The notes under the pieces were generated by a model, which saw nothing but the letters and a program-made list of their open reading frames with translations, searched no databases and had not been told where the DNA came from. Both the position numbers and the translations under genes were made by a program. From Paraburkholderia sp. Ac-20340 (GTDB lineage Bacteria > Pseudomonadota > Gammaproteobacteria > Burkholderiales > Burkholderiaceae): a stretch of DNA of 63,397 nt. The DNA lies in assembly GCF_017104965.1 (NCBI RefSeq), contig NZ_JAAGPR010000042.1:1-63397 (forward strand), read 5' to 3'. Of the stretch, positions 45,244-56,200 are shown piece after piece. The first letter of the stretch is position 1, and every line of letters begins with the position of its first letter.

Positions 45244-46764
45244 ATGAACCACGCAGAGCTGCAGTACCTCACCACGGACTACCCGTACCGCAAGCAATAC
45301 GACAATTTCATTGGTGGACAGTGGGTCAAGCCGGCCGGCAACGAATACTTCGACAATATTTCGCCGATCACCGGCGAGCCGTTCACCTCGATTCCGCGTT
45401 CGCGCGAAGCCGATATCGAACTCGCGCTCGATGCAGCGCACAAGGCGAAGGACGCGTGGGGCCGCACCGCGCCCGCCGACCGCGCGACGCTGCTCGGCAA
45501 GATCGCCGATCGCATGGAAGCCAATCTCATGCGTCTGGCCGTGGCCGAAACCATCGACAACGGCAAGCCGCTGCGCGAAAGCTGCGCCGCCGACATTCCA
45601 CTCGCCATCGATCATTTCCGCTATTTCGCCAGCGCGATCCGCGCACAGGAAGGCGCGATTTCGCAGATCGACAACGACACGGTGGCCTATCACTTTCACG
45701 AACCGCTTGGCGTGGTCGGCCAGATCATTCCGTGGAATTTCCCGATCCTGATGGCCACCTGGAAGCTCGCGCCCGCGCTCGCGGCCGGCAACTGCGTGGT
45801 GCTCAAACCCGCCGAGCAGACGCCCGCTTCCATCCTCGTGCTGATGGAATTGATTCAGGATCTGCTGCCGCCGGGCGTGATCAATGTGGTCAACGGCTTC
45901 GGGCTGGAAGCGGGCAAGCCGCTCGCCTCGAACAAACGCATCGCCAAAATTGCGTTCACCGGCGAAACCACCACGGGCCGCCTGATCATGCAGTACGCGA
46001 GCCAGAACCTGATTCCCGTGACACTTGAACTGGGCGGCAAAAGCCCGAACATCTTTTTCGCCGATGTCATGGATCATGACGACAGCTTCTTCGACAAGGC
46101 GCTCGAAGGCTTCACCATGTTCGCGCTCAATCAGGGCGAAGTCTGTACCTGCCCCTCGCGCGCGCTGATCGACGAAAAGATCTACGACCGCTTCATGGAG
46201 CGCGCGCTCAAACGCGTCGAGGCGATCCAGCAAGGTCATCCGCTCGATACGAAGACGATGATCGGCGCGCAGGCTTCGCAGGAGCAACTGGAAAAGATTC
46301 TCTCCTATCTCGATCTGGGCAAGCAGGAAGGCGCGCAATGCCTCACGGGCGGCGGACGCAATGCACTCGGCGGCGAGCTTAAAAATGGTTATTACGTACA
46401 GCCAACTGTTTTTAAAGGCCACAACAAGATGCGCATTTTCCAGGAGGAAATCTTCGGCCCGGTGGTGTCCGTGACGACGTTCAAAAACGAGGAAGAAGCG
46501 CTGCAGATCGCCAACGATACGCTGTATGGTCTGGGCGCAGGCATCTGGACGCGCGACGGCACGCGCGCCTACCGCTTCGGCCGCTCGATCCAGGCCGGGC
46601 GCGTGTGGACCAACTGCTATCACGCCTATCCCGCACACGCGGCATTTGGCGGCTACAAGCAGTCGGGCATCGGGCGCGAAACGCACAAGATGATGCTCGA
46701 CCATTACCAGCAGACCAAGAATCTGCTCGTAAGCTATAGCGACAAGCCGCTCGGCTTCTTCTAG
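45244..46764 (+). CDS. NAD-dependent (acet)aldehyde dehydrogenase
   Basis: A 506-residue soluble aldehyde dehydrogenase of the AldB/ExaC/ThcA branch. The NAD-binding segment is VVGQIIPWNFPILMATWKLA, the general base Glu lies in VTLELGGKSPNIFF, and the nucleophile Cys in ALNQGEVCTCPSRALI. GAGGAG precedes the ATG at 45244; the frame is open further upstream but that part is antisense to the BON gene. It oxidises acetaldehyde or other short aldehydes to acids, as in ethanol use. A stem-loop separates it from the DUF779 gene 110 bp downstream. Confidence 0.93.
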   Translation: MNHAELQYLTTDYPYRKQYDNFIGGQWVKPAGNEYFDNISPITGEPFTSIPRSREADIELALDAAHKAKDAWGRTAPADRATLLGKIADRMEANLMRLAVAETIDNGKPLRESCAADIPLAIDHFRYFASAIRAQEGAISQIDNDTVAYHFHEPLGVVGQIIPWNFPILMATWKLAPALAAGNCVVLKPAEQTPASILVLMELIQDLLPPGVINVVNGFGLEAGKPLASNKRIAKIAFTGETTTGRLIMQYASQNLIPVTLELGGKSPNIFFADVMDHDDSFFDKALEGFTMFALNQGEVCTCPSRALIDEKIYDRFMERALKRVEAIQQGHPLDTKTMIGAQASQEQLEKILSYLDLGKQEGAQCLTGGGRNALGGELKNGYYVQPTVFKGHNKMRIFQEEIFGPVVSVTTFKNEEEALQIANDTLYGLGAGIWTRDGTRAYRFGRSIQAGRVWTNCYHAYPAHAAFGGYKQSGIGRETHKMMLDHYQQTKNLLVSYSDKPLGFF

Positions 46765-46783
46765 GCAGCAGGACACGAACTCG

Positions 46784-46809
46784 CGCGCCTCGCCATCCGG
46801 CGAGGCGCG
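46784..46809 (+). terminator. Stem-loop after the aldehyde dehydrogenase gene
   Basis: A perfect 11-bp stem (CGCGCCTCGCC at 46784-46794, GGCGAGGCGCG at 46799-46809) with a 4-base loop, followed by TTCGTTT. It probably terminates part of the transcripts before the DUF779 gene. Confidence 0.6.
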
Positions 46810-46874
46810 TTCGTTTCCAGCGGGAAAAAGCAGGCAAATCAGGGATTGCAGAAATATCGAAAGGAGTGCCGATT

Positions 46875-47264
46875 ATGCCGGACGAAGTGCTACGCGTCGT
46901 CGCAACGCCCGCGGCCGTTGCGTTGATCGGGAAACTCGTGGCCGAACATGGCGCGGTGCTGTTTCATCAGTCGGGCGGATGTTGCGACGGCAGCGCGCCG
47001 ATGTGCTTTCCCATCGGCGAATTCATGGTGGGCGGCGCGGATGTGAAACTCGGCGAGATCGCCGGCGTGCCGTTCTACATGAGCGAATCGCAATTCGAAT
47101 ACTGGCAGCACACGCAACTGATCATCGACGCGGTGCCGGGCAACGGCGGCATGTTCTCTCTCGAACGCCCGACCGGTTTGCGCTTTCTCACGCGCTCGCG
47201 CCTTTATGACGACGCGGAAAACGCCTGGCTGGCGCAACATCCGGTCGAGCGCGCGACGAGCTGA
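46875..47264 (+). CDS. DUF779 family protein, aldehyde dehydrogenase partner
   Basis: A 129-residue soluble protein with the DUF779 signature FHQSGGCCDGSAPMCFP, a Cys cluster that may bind a metal, and MSESQFEYWQHTQLIIDAVPG. DUF779 genes lie directly after this class of aldehyde dehydrogenase in many proteobacteria; their function is not established. AAAGGAG eight bases upstream supports the ATG at 46875 over the GTG at 46866. Its end is 25 bp from the convergent autotransporter gene. Confidence 0.9.
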   Translation: MPDEVLRVVATPAAVALIGKLVAEHGAVLFHQSGGCCDGSAPMCFPIGEFMVGGADVKLGEIAGVPFYMSESQFEYWQHTQLIIDAVPGNGGMFSLERPTGLRFLTRSRLYDDAENAWLAQHPVERATS

Positions 47265-47289
47265 TCGTTCCTGCCCGCCGCGCCCTGCC

Positions 47290-50200
47290 TTAGAACCGCC
47301 ACGCCAGACGCCCGCCGATCGCGTTGTCGTGCGAGCCGCCGCCATATTGCCCGCTATACGCGATGCCCAGCGAAAGATTCTTCGCCAGATTCGCATCGAC
47401 GCCTAGTTCCACCACCGCCGTATCGCGCGCGATCGGCACGCCCGCCACCGAGAACGACGACCCGCCATCGACAAACGCGAGCGTCGAGGCCGGTTGCGTA
47501 TTGCCGAACGCGTGCCGCCAGCCCGCCATCGCGTGTGCGCTGATGCTGGCGAGCGGCAGTTCGCCCAGACGCGTCGCAATGCGCAAACCCAGCGTGGAAT
47601 AGCCAATGTTTTCCGTATCGCCCTGATTGCGCAACGCGCTCGAGCCGCCGCTTTCCGTGAAGCCATCGGTGTGCAGATTCACGTAGGCGAGACCCGCGAA
47701 CGGTTCCAGCGCGAAGCGGTTGAACGGCACCGCGTAGCCCACTTCGCCGAACACCTGCGCGGCCTTGGCGTCGTAGTTGGCGCTGTCGTGGTCGCTATAG
47801 CCGGTGAAGGCCGGGTAGCGGTCCTCGCTCACATCGTTCCAGGTGTAGGACGCGCCCAGCCGCACGCCAATCGGCCCGTACTGCGCGCCGCCATAGAGCG
47901 CGACGTGGTACGTGTCCACCGCAGCCGTCGAATTCAGGCCGTTTTCCAGCGAGCTATGCGCGAAACCGCCCGCCGCGCCCACGCGCCAATGGTCGGACAA
48001 CGCCATGTCCGCACCGCCGATCACGCCAGCCGATGTGCGATCGAGTCCCGCCGAATTGTCGTTGCCCGCCAGCCGGCTATCCGCGCCGTAGCCCTGCGCC
48101 CAGACCACGGGCTGATACGGCCGCCGATCGACGCACGCCCCCGACGAACCGCCGCGCGAAGCGTCCGACTCGCTCGCGGACATCGCGCCCTGCCCCATGC
48201 GCTGATCGCACAGCGCCGGGCCGCCTGCGAGCGCGGAAAGCGGCCCGCTGGTGGGCGCGAGACCCTGGCGCAGGCGGTCGGTCACCGCATCGCGCAGATA
48301 ACGCGTATCGAGCAGGAACACGGTCTTTGCATCGGCGATCAACTGGCCGTTCACCATGTCGAAGGCCTGGCGCGCCGTCGCCACATCGCCCGAGACGACC
48401 GCCGAGAGCAGCGGTGCCGTCGACGGCATGCTCGCCAGCGCCCCCGCCACGCTCGACTGGTTCGGCGAAGTCGCCGCCGATGCCAGCGCCGCGCCGTTGG
48501 GCGTGAAGCTCACATAGACGCTGTTCGGGCTGTAGCCGAGCGTCGGCGTGAGGAACGGCAGGTTCGAGTTGACGCTCGTGAAAGTGCCGCTCACGCCGCT
48601 CGCGGCCGTGACGATCGGATATTGCGTCGATGGCGTGTAGACGCCGCTTCCCGCCACCACGCTCACCGTGCCGCCGCCGATGCTCACCGTGCCGCCCGCC
48701 GCCACCGAACCGCTCTGCTGCGGCGTGGTCGCGACCTGCAGCGTCGAGCCCGGCTGGAACGTGACGTTGCCGCTCACGTTGAGGCTCGCGCCCGGCGTGC
48801 TGGCCGCCGCCGTGCCGCCGTTCTGCACGATCAGGCCGCCGACCGTGCCGGTGCCCGTGAGCGTGCCGCCCGACTGCACGGTGACCGTCGAATTCGCCGC
48901 CGATCCGCTCACCGCCAGCGTGCCGCCCGTGATGGCGGTCGGGCCGCTGTAGCTGTTGACGCCCGAGAGCGTGAGCGTCGAACCCGCGCCCGCCTTGGTG
49001 AGCGAGCCCGCGCCCGCCAGCGTGCCGCCGAAGCTGCCGCCGCCGTTCACGGTCAAGCCCGAGTTGCCCAGATCGAGCGTCGATCCCGCCGCGCCGTCGA
49101 GCGAGCCGAGCGACACCGCAAGCGGCGCGCCGCCCGTCACGCCCAGCGCCAGCGTGCCGCCGTTCATCGTTAGCCCGCCGGTGCCGAGCGCGGTATTCGA
49201 GCCGATCGTGAGCGTGCCCGCGTTAACCGTCGTGCCGCCTGCGTAGCTGTTGTCGCCCGTGAGCGTAAGACCGGCCGCGCCGTTCTTGACGATGCCGCCG
49301 GTGCCGGACACCACGCCGGAGAGCACGGTATCGGCGCTGCCGCCAATGGTTGCGCCAGCATCGAGATTGACGGCGTTGGCGAGATTGACCGCCGTGGCGG
49401 CGTCCAGCGTCGCCGGCGCCGCGAACGTGAGCGCGCCGGTGCCCAGCGCCGCATCGTTGCCGGCGATCAGCGTGCCACCCGAAAGCGTGGTGCCGCCGCT
49501 ATACGTGTTCGCGCCGCTGAGCGTCTGCGTGCCCGCGCCCGCTTTGACCAACCCGCCGCTGCCCGCGATCGTGCCGCCATAGCTGCCGTCCGAGCCGCCG
49601 CCGAGCGTAAGCGTGCTGCCGCCCAGCGCGACGTTGCTGCCCGTCACGCCCGAGAGCGAGCCGACCGTCGGCGTGGCGCCGGTGGCCGCGCCGCTCACGT
49701 CGAGCGTCGTGCCCGCATTGGCGAGGTTCACGTTGGTCGACGCGGACAGCGTGCCGTTGCCCGCCAGCGCGAGCGTGCCGGCATCGACGGTGGTCGCGCC
49801 GGTATAGCTGCTCGCGCCTGTGAGCGTCTGCGTGCCGCTGCCCGCCTTGACGATGCCGCCCGTGCCCGCGATCGTGCCGCCATAGCTGCCGTCGCCTGCA
49901 TTGCCGAGCGTCAGCGTGGTGCCGCCCAGCGCGACCGTGCTGCCACCCACGCCATCGAGCACGCCGATGGTCGGCGTGCCGGTGGCCGCGCTCACATCGA
50001 GCGCCGTACCTCCATTGGCGAGGTTCACATCGCTCGATGCCGAAAGCGTGCCGTTGCCCGCCAGCGCAAGCGTGCCGCCGTTCACCTGGGTCGCGCCCGT
50101 GTAGGTGTTCGCGCCGCCGAGCGTGAGCGTGGCCGCGCCGTCCTTGGTCAGCCCGCCCGTGCCCGACACCGTGCCGTCGAGCGTGAGCGCGTTGGAGCCC

Positions 50201-53200
50201 GCCACGCTCAGCGTGTTGCCCAGCGCGACATCGTTGCCGAGCGTGGTCGCCGTGGTGCTGTCGAGCGTGGCCGCGCCGCTCACGTTCAGCGCGCCGCTGC
50301 CGAGCGCCGCGTCGTTGCCCACGGCGAGCGTGCCCGCGGCAAGCGTCGTGCCGCCCGAGAAGGTGTTCGCGCCCGTGAGCGTTTCGGTGCCGCTGCCCGC
50401 CTTGACGATGCCGCCCGTGCCGCCAATCGTGCCCGCGAAGGTCTCGCTGCCTGCATCGCCGAAAGTCAGCGTGTTGCCGCCCAGCGCGACCGTGCTGCCG
50501 CCTACGCCGCTCAACGCTCCGATGGTCTGCGCCGCGCCCGCACCGCTGATGTCGAAGCTCGTGCCCGCATTGGCGAGATTCACGCCGCCCGTGGCCGCGA
50601 GCGAGCCGCCTGCGCCAATCGCGAGCGTGCCGGCATCGACAGTCGTGCCGCCGGTGAAGGTATTCGCGCCCGTGAGCGTTTCCGTGCCCGCGCCATCCTT
50701 GACGATGCCGCCCGTGCCCGCAATCGTGCCGCCGAAGGTCTCGCTGCCGCCATCGCCGAACGTCAGCGTATTGCCGCCCAGCGCGACCGTGCTGCCGCCC
50801 ACGCCGCTCAACGCCCCGATGGTCTGCGCGCCGCTCGCGCCGCCGATATCGAAGGTCGTGCCGCTATTGGCGAGATCGAGCGCGCCCGTGGCCGCCAGCG
50901 AGCCGCCCGCGCCGATGGCGAGCGTGCCCGCGTCGATGGTCGTGCCGCCCGTGTAGGTATTGCTGCCCGTGAGCGTTTCCGTGCCGCTGCCGATCTTGGT
51001 CAGGCTGCCCGTGCCGCCGATCGAGCCGGTATAGGTGCCGTCCGTCGCGCTGCCCAGCGTCAGATCGTTGCCGCCGAGATTGACCGTGCCGCCGCCGATC
51101 AGCGTGCCGAACTGCTGCTGGCCGTTGCCGGCGGAAAGATCGAAGGTCGCGCCATCGGCGACATCGACGATGCCGGTCGATGCCAGGCTCGCGTTCGCGC
51201 CCAGCGCCAGCGTGCCGTCGTTGATCAGCGTGCCGCCCGTGTAGGTGTTGGTGCCGTTGAGCGTGAGCGTGGCCGCGCCGTCCTTGGTCAGCCCGCCCGC
51301 GCCGGACAGCGCGCCGTCGAGCGTGAGATCGTTGCTGCCCAGCACCGTGAGGCCGCTGTTGAGCACGAAGTCGTTGCCGAGCGTGGTCGCCGTGGTGCTG
51401 TCGAGCGTCGAGTCGCCGTTTACCGTCACCGCGCCCGTGCCCAGCGCCGCGTTGTTGCCCACCACGAGGCCGCCCGCGTCGAGCGTCGTGCCGCCGCTAT
51501 AGGTGTTCGCGCCCGTGAGCGTCTGCGTGCCGCTGCCCGTCTTGACGATGCCGCCCGTGCCGCTGATCGTGCCGTCGAAACTCTGGTTGCTGGCGTCGCC
51601 GAACGTCAGCGTGTTGCCGCCCAGCGCGACCGTGCTGCCGCCCGCGCCGCTCAGAGCGCCGATGGTCTGCGCGCCGCTTGCGCCGCTGATGTCGAAGCCT
51701 GTGCCCGCATTGGCGAGATTGACGCCGCCCGTGGCCGCCAGCGAGCCGCCCGCGCCAATCGCCAGCGTGCCGGCATCGACAGTCGTGCCGCCCGTGTAGG
51801 TGTTCGCGCCCGTGAGCGTTTGGGTGCCCGCGCCCGCTTTGACGATGCCGCCCGTACCGCCGATGGCGCCTGCGAATGCGCCATCGTTCGCACTGCCGAG
51901 CGTGAGCGTCGTGCCGCCCAGCGCGACCGTGCTGCCGCTCACGCCGTTGAGCGCGCCGATCGACGTTGCTCCGCTTGAGCCACTCACGTCGAGCGTGGTG
52001 CCCGCACCGGCGAGCGTGACGTCGCTCGTGGAAAGCGAGCCATTGCCCGCCAGCGCGAGCGTGCCGTCATCGACAGTGGTAGTGCCGGTGAGCGTGTTCG
52101 CGCCCGTGAGCGTTTCGGTGCCGCTGCCCGCCTTGACGATGCTGCCCGTGCCGCCAATCGTGCCACCGAAGGTCTCGCTGCCCGCATCGCCGAAAGTCAG
52201 CGTGTTGCCGCCCAGCGCGACCGTGCTGCCGCCTACGCCGCTCAACGCCCCGATGGTCTGCGCGCCGCTCGCCCCGCTGATGTCGAAGGTCGTGCCTGCA
52301 TTGGCGAGATTCACGCCGCCCGTGGCCGCGAGCGAGCCGCCCGCGCCAATCGCGAGCGTGCCTGCGTCGATGGTCGTGCCGCCCGTGAAGGTATTCGCGC
52401 CCGTGAGCGTTTCGGTACCCGCGCCATCCTTGACGATGCCGCCCGTGCCCGCCAGCGTGCCGCCGAACGTTGCGTCGCCCGCATCGCCGAAAGTCAGCGT
52501 ATTTGCGCCCAGCGTCACCGTGCTGCCGCCCACGCCGCTCAACGCCCCGATGGTCTGCGCGCCGCTCGCCCCGCTGATATCGAAGCCCGTGCCGCTATTG
52601 GCCAGATCGACCGCGCCCGATGCCGCCAGCGAGCCGCCCGCGCCCAGCGCGAGCGTGCCCGCATCGATGGTCGTGCCGCCCGTGAAGGTGTTCGCGCCCG
52701 TGAGCGTTTCCGTGCCGCTGCCGATCTTGGTCAGACTGCCGCTGCCGCCGATCGCGCCGCTGAAGGTGCCGTCCGCCGCGCTGCCCAGCGTGAGATTGTT
52801 CACGCCCAGCAGCACCGTGCCGCCGCCCGTGAGCGTGCCGAACTGCTGCTGGCCGTTGCCCGCCGACAGATCGAAGACCGCGCCGGTAGCGACATCGACG
52901 ATACCGGTCGATGCCAGGCTCGCGTTCGCGCCGAGTGCGAGCGTGCCCGTGTTGATCTGCGTGCCGCCGATGTAAGTGTTGGCGCCGTTGAGCGTGAGCG
53001 TGGCCGCGCCGTTCTTCGTCAGACTGCCGGTGCCCGCGAGGACGCCGTTGAGCGTCACATCGTTACTGCCAGCGACCGTCAATCCGCTACTGAGGATGAA
53101 GTCGTTCGCGAGCGCCACCGCCGTAGAACTGTCGAGCGTCGCCGCGCCATTCACCGTGACCGCGCCGGTGCCCAGCGCCGCGTTGTTGCCCACAACGATC

Positions 53201-56200
53201 GTGCCCGCATCGAGCGTCGTGCCACCCGTGTAGGTGTTGGCGTTGTTGAGCGTGAGCGTGGCCGCGCCGTTCTTCGTCAGCCCGCCGCTGCCCGAAAGCA
53301 CGCCGTCCAGCGTGAGATCGTTGCTGCCCGCCACGCTGAGGGCGCTGTTCAGGGCGACGTCGTTGGCGAGCGTCGTCGCGGCCGAACTGTCGAGCGTCGA
53401 TGCGCCGTTCACGCTCAGCGCGCCGGTGCCCAGCGCCGCATCGTTGCCGACGACGATCGTGCCCGCGTCGAGCGTCGTGCCGCCCGTGTAGGTGTTCGCA
53501 CCGTCGAGCGCGAGCGTGGCCGCGCCGTTCTTCGTCAGCCCGCCGCTGCCCGAAAGCACGCCGTCCAGCGTGAGGTCGTTGCTGCCCGCCACGCCCAGCC
53601 CGCTATTCAGGACGACATCGTTGGCCAGCTTGGTGGCGGCCGTACTGTCGAGCGTCGATACCCCGTTCACGCTCAGCGCGCCCGTGCCCAGCGCCGCATC
53701 GTTGCCGACGATCAGCCCGCCCGCGTTGAGCGTCGTGCCGCCGCTGAAGGTGTTCGCGCCTGTGAGCGTTTGCGTGCCCGTGCCGTTCTTGACGATGCCG
53801 CCCGCGCCCTGCAGCACGCCGCCGAAAGTGGCGTTGCCCGCATCGCCGAGAGCCAGCGTGTTGCCGCCGAGCGTCACCGTGCTGCCGCTCACGCCGCTCA
53901 ACGCCCCGATGGTCTGCGCCGCGCCCGCATTGCCGATATCGAAGCCCGCGCCGCTATTGGCAAGATTCACGCCGCCCGTGGCCGCGAGCGAACCGCCCGC
54001 GCCGATGGCGAGCGTCCCCGCATCGATGGTCGTGCCGCCCGTGAAGGTGTTCGCGCCCGTGAGCGTCGCCGTGCCGCTGCCTTGCTTGACGATGCCGCCC
54101 GTGCCTTGCAATACGCCGCCGAAAGTCGCGTCGCCCGCATCGCCGAAACTCAGCGTATTCGCGCCCAGCGTCACCGCGCTGCCGCCCACGCCGCTCAGGC
54201 TGCCGATGGTCTGCGCAGCGCCCGCATTGCTGATGTCGAGCGTGGCACCCGCGTTGGCGAGATTCACCGCGCCGGTGCTCGTGAGCGAGCCGCCTGCGCC
54301 CAGCGCCAAGGTGCCCGCATCGACGGTCGTGCCGCCCGTGAAGGTATTCGCGTTCGTCAGCGTGAGCGTGGATGCGCCCGCCTTCGTCAGACTGCCCGCG
54401 CCGGAAAGCACGCCCGAGAGCGTCAGCGCGTTCGATCCCGCCACAGTCAGCGCGCTGTCGAGCACGATGCCGTTGGCGACGGTAATCGCGCTGCTATTGT
54501 CGAGCGATGCCGGGCCGCTCACCGTCAACACGCCCGTGCCCAGCGCCGACGCATTGCCCAGCACCAGCCCGCCCGCCGCGAGCGTCGTGCCGCCGCTAAA
54601 GGTATTCGCGCCCGTGAGCGTTTGCGTGCCGCTGCCCTGCTTGACGATGCCACCCGTGCCTTGCAGCACGCCGCCGAAGCTTGCGTTGCCCGCATCGCCG
54701 AAACTCAGCGTATTCGCGCCCAGCGCGACCGTGCTGCCCGCCACGCCGTTGAGCGCGCCGATGGTCTGCGCAGCGCCCGAGTTGGCGATGTCGAACGTTG
54801 CGCCCGCGTTGGCGAGATTCAGCGCGCCGGTGCTCGCGAGCGAGCCGCCCGCACCCAGCGCGAGCGTGCCCGCATTGACCGTCGTGCCGCCCGTGAAGGT
54901 ATTCGCGTTCGTCAACGTGAGCGTAGATGCGCCCGACTTCGTCAGACTGCCCGCGCCGGAAAGCACGCCCGAGAGCGTCAACGCATTCGATCCCGCCACA
55001 TTCAGCGCGCTGTCGAGCACGATGCCGTTGGCCACCGTGAGCGCGCTGCTGTTGTCGAGCGACGCCGGGCCGCCGACCGTCAGCACGCCCGTACCCAGCG
55101 CCGACGCATTGCCTAGCACCAGTCCGCCCGCATCGAGCGTCGTGCCGCCACTGTACGTGCTCGCGCCCGCCAGCGTCTGCGTGCCGCTGCCCTGTTTGAC
55201 GATGCCGCCCGTGCCCGTGATCGCGCCCGCGAAGGTCTGATTCGTCGTATCGCCGAAAGTCAGCGAATTGCCGCCCAGCGCGAGCGTGCTGCCGCTCGCG
55301 CCGCTCAATGCGCCGATGGTCGCATTCGCGCCCGCTGCGCTGAGATCGAACGCCGCGCCGGCATTGGCGAGATTGAGCGCGCCCGTCGATGCCAGCGCGC
55401 CGCCTGCGCCCAAAGCGAGCGTGCCCGCGTTCACGGTCGTGCCGCCCGTGTAGGTGTTGATGCCCGTGAGCGTCTGCGTGCCGCTGCCCTGCTTGACGAC
55501 GCCGCCCGCGCCCTGGATCACGCCCGCATAGGCGCTGTTCGCAGCGCTGCCGAGCGTCAGCGCATTGCCGCCCAGCGTGACCGTGCTGCCCGCCACGCCG
55601 TTGAGCGCGCCGATCGTCGCCGCGCCCGTCGCCGCGCTGATATCGAAGGCGCTGCCCGCATTGGCAAGATTGAGATTCGACGCCGCGCCCAGCGTGCCCG
55701 CGCCCGAAAGCGCCAGCGTGCCGGCATTGACCGTCGTGCCGCCGGTGAAACTGCTCGCACCGCTGAGCGTCTGCGTGCCGCTGCCCTGCTTGACGAGGCC
55801 GCCCGTGCCCGTGATCGCGCCCGCGAAGGTCTGGTTCGTCGCGTTGCCGAAGCTGAGCGTATTGGCGCCCAGCGCCACCGTGGTTCCCCCCACGCCCGCG
55901 AGCGCGCCGATCGTCTGGTTGCCCGCCGCGCCGATATTGAACGACGCGCCCGTGCCGCCCAGCGTCACGCCACCCGAGCTCGCCAGCGAGCCGCCCGCGC
56001 CCAGCGCCAGCGTGCCCGCGTTGATGGTCGTGCCGCCCGTGAAGGTGTTCGCGCCCGTGAGCGTTTGCGTGCCGCTGCCCTGCTTAACGAGCGCGCCCGT
56101 GCCGCCGATGCTGCCCGCAAAGGTCTGACTGGTGGCCGCGCCGAAAGTCAGCGCGTTCGCGCCCAGCGTGACGGCGCTTCCCGCCACGCCGGACAGCGCG

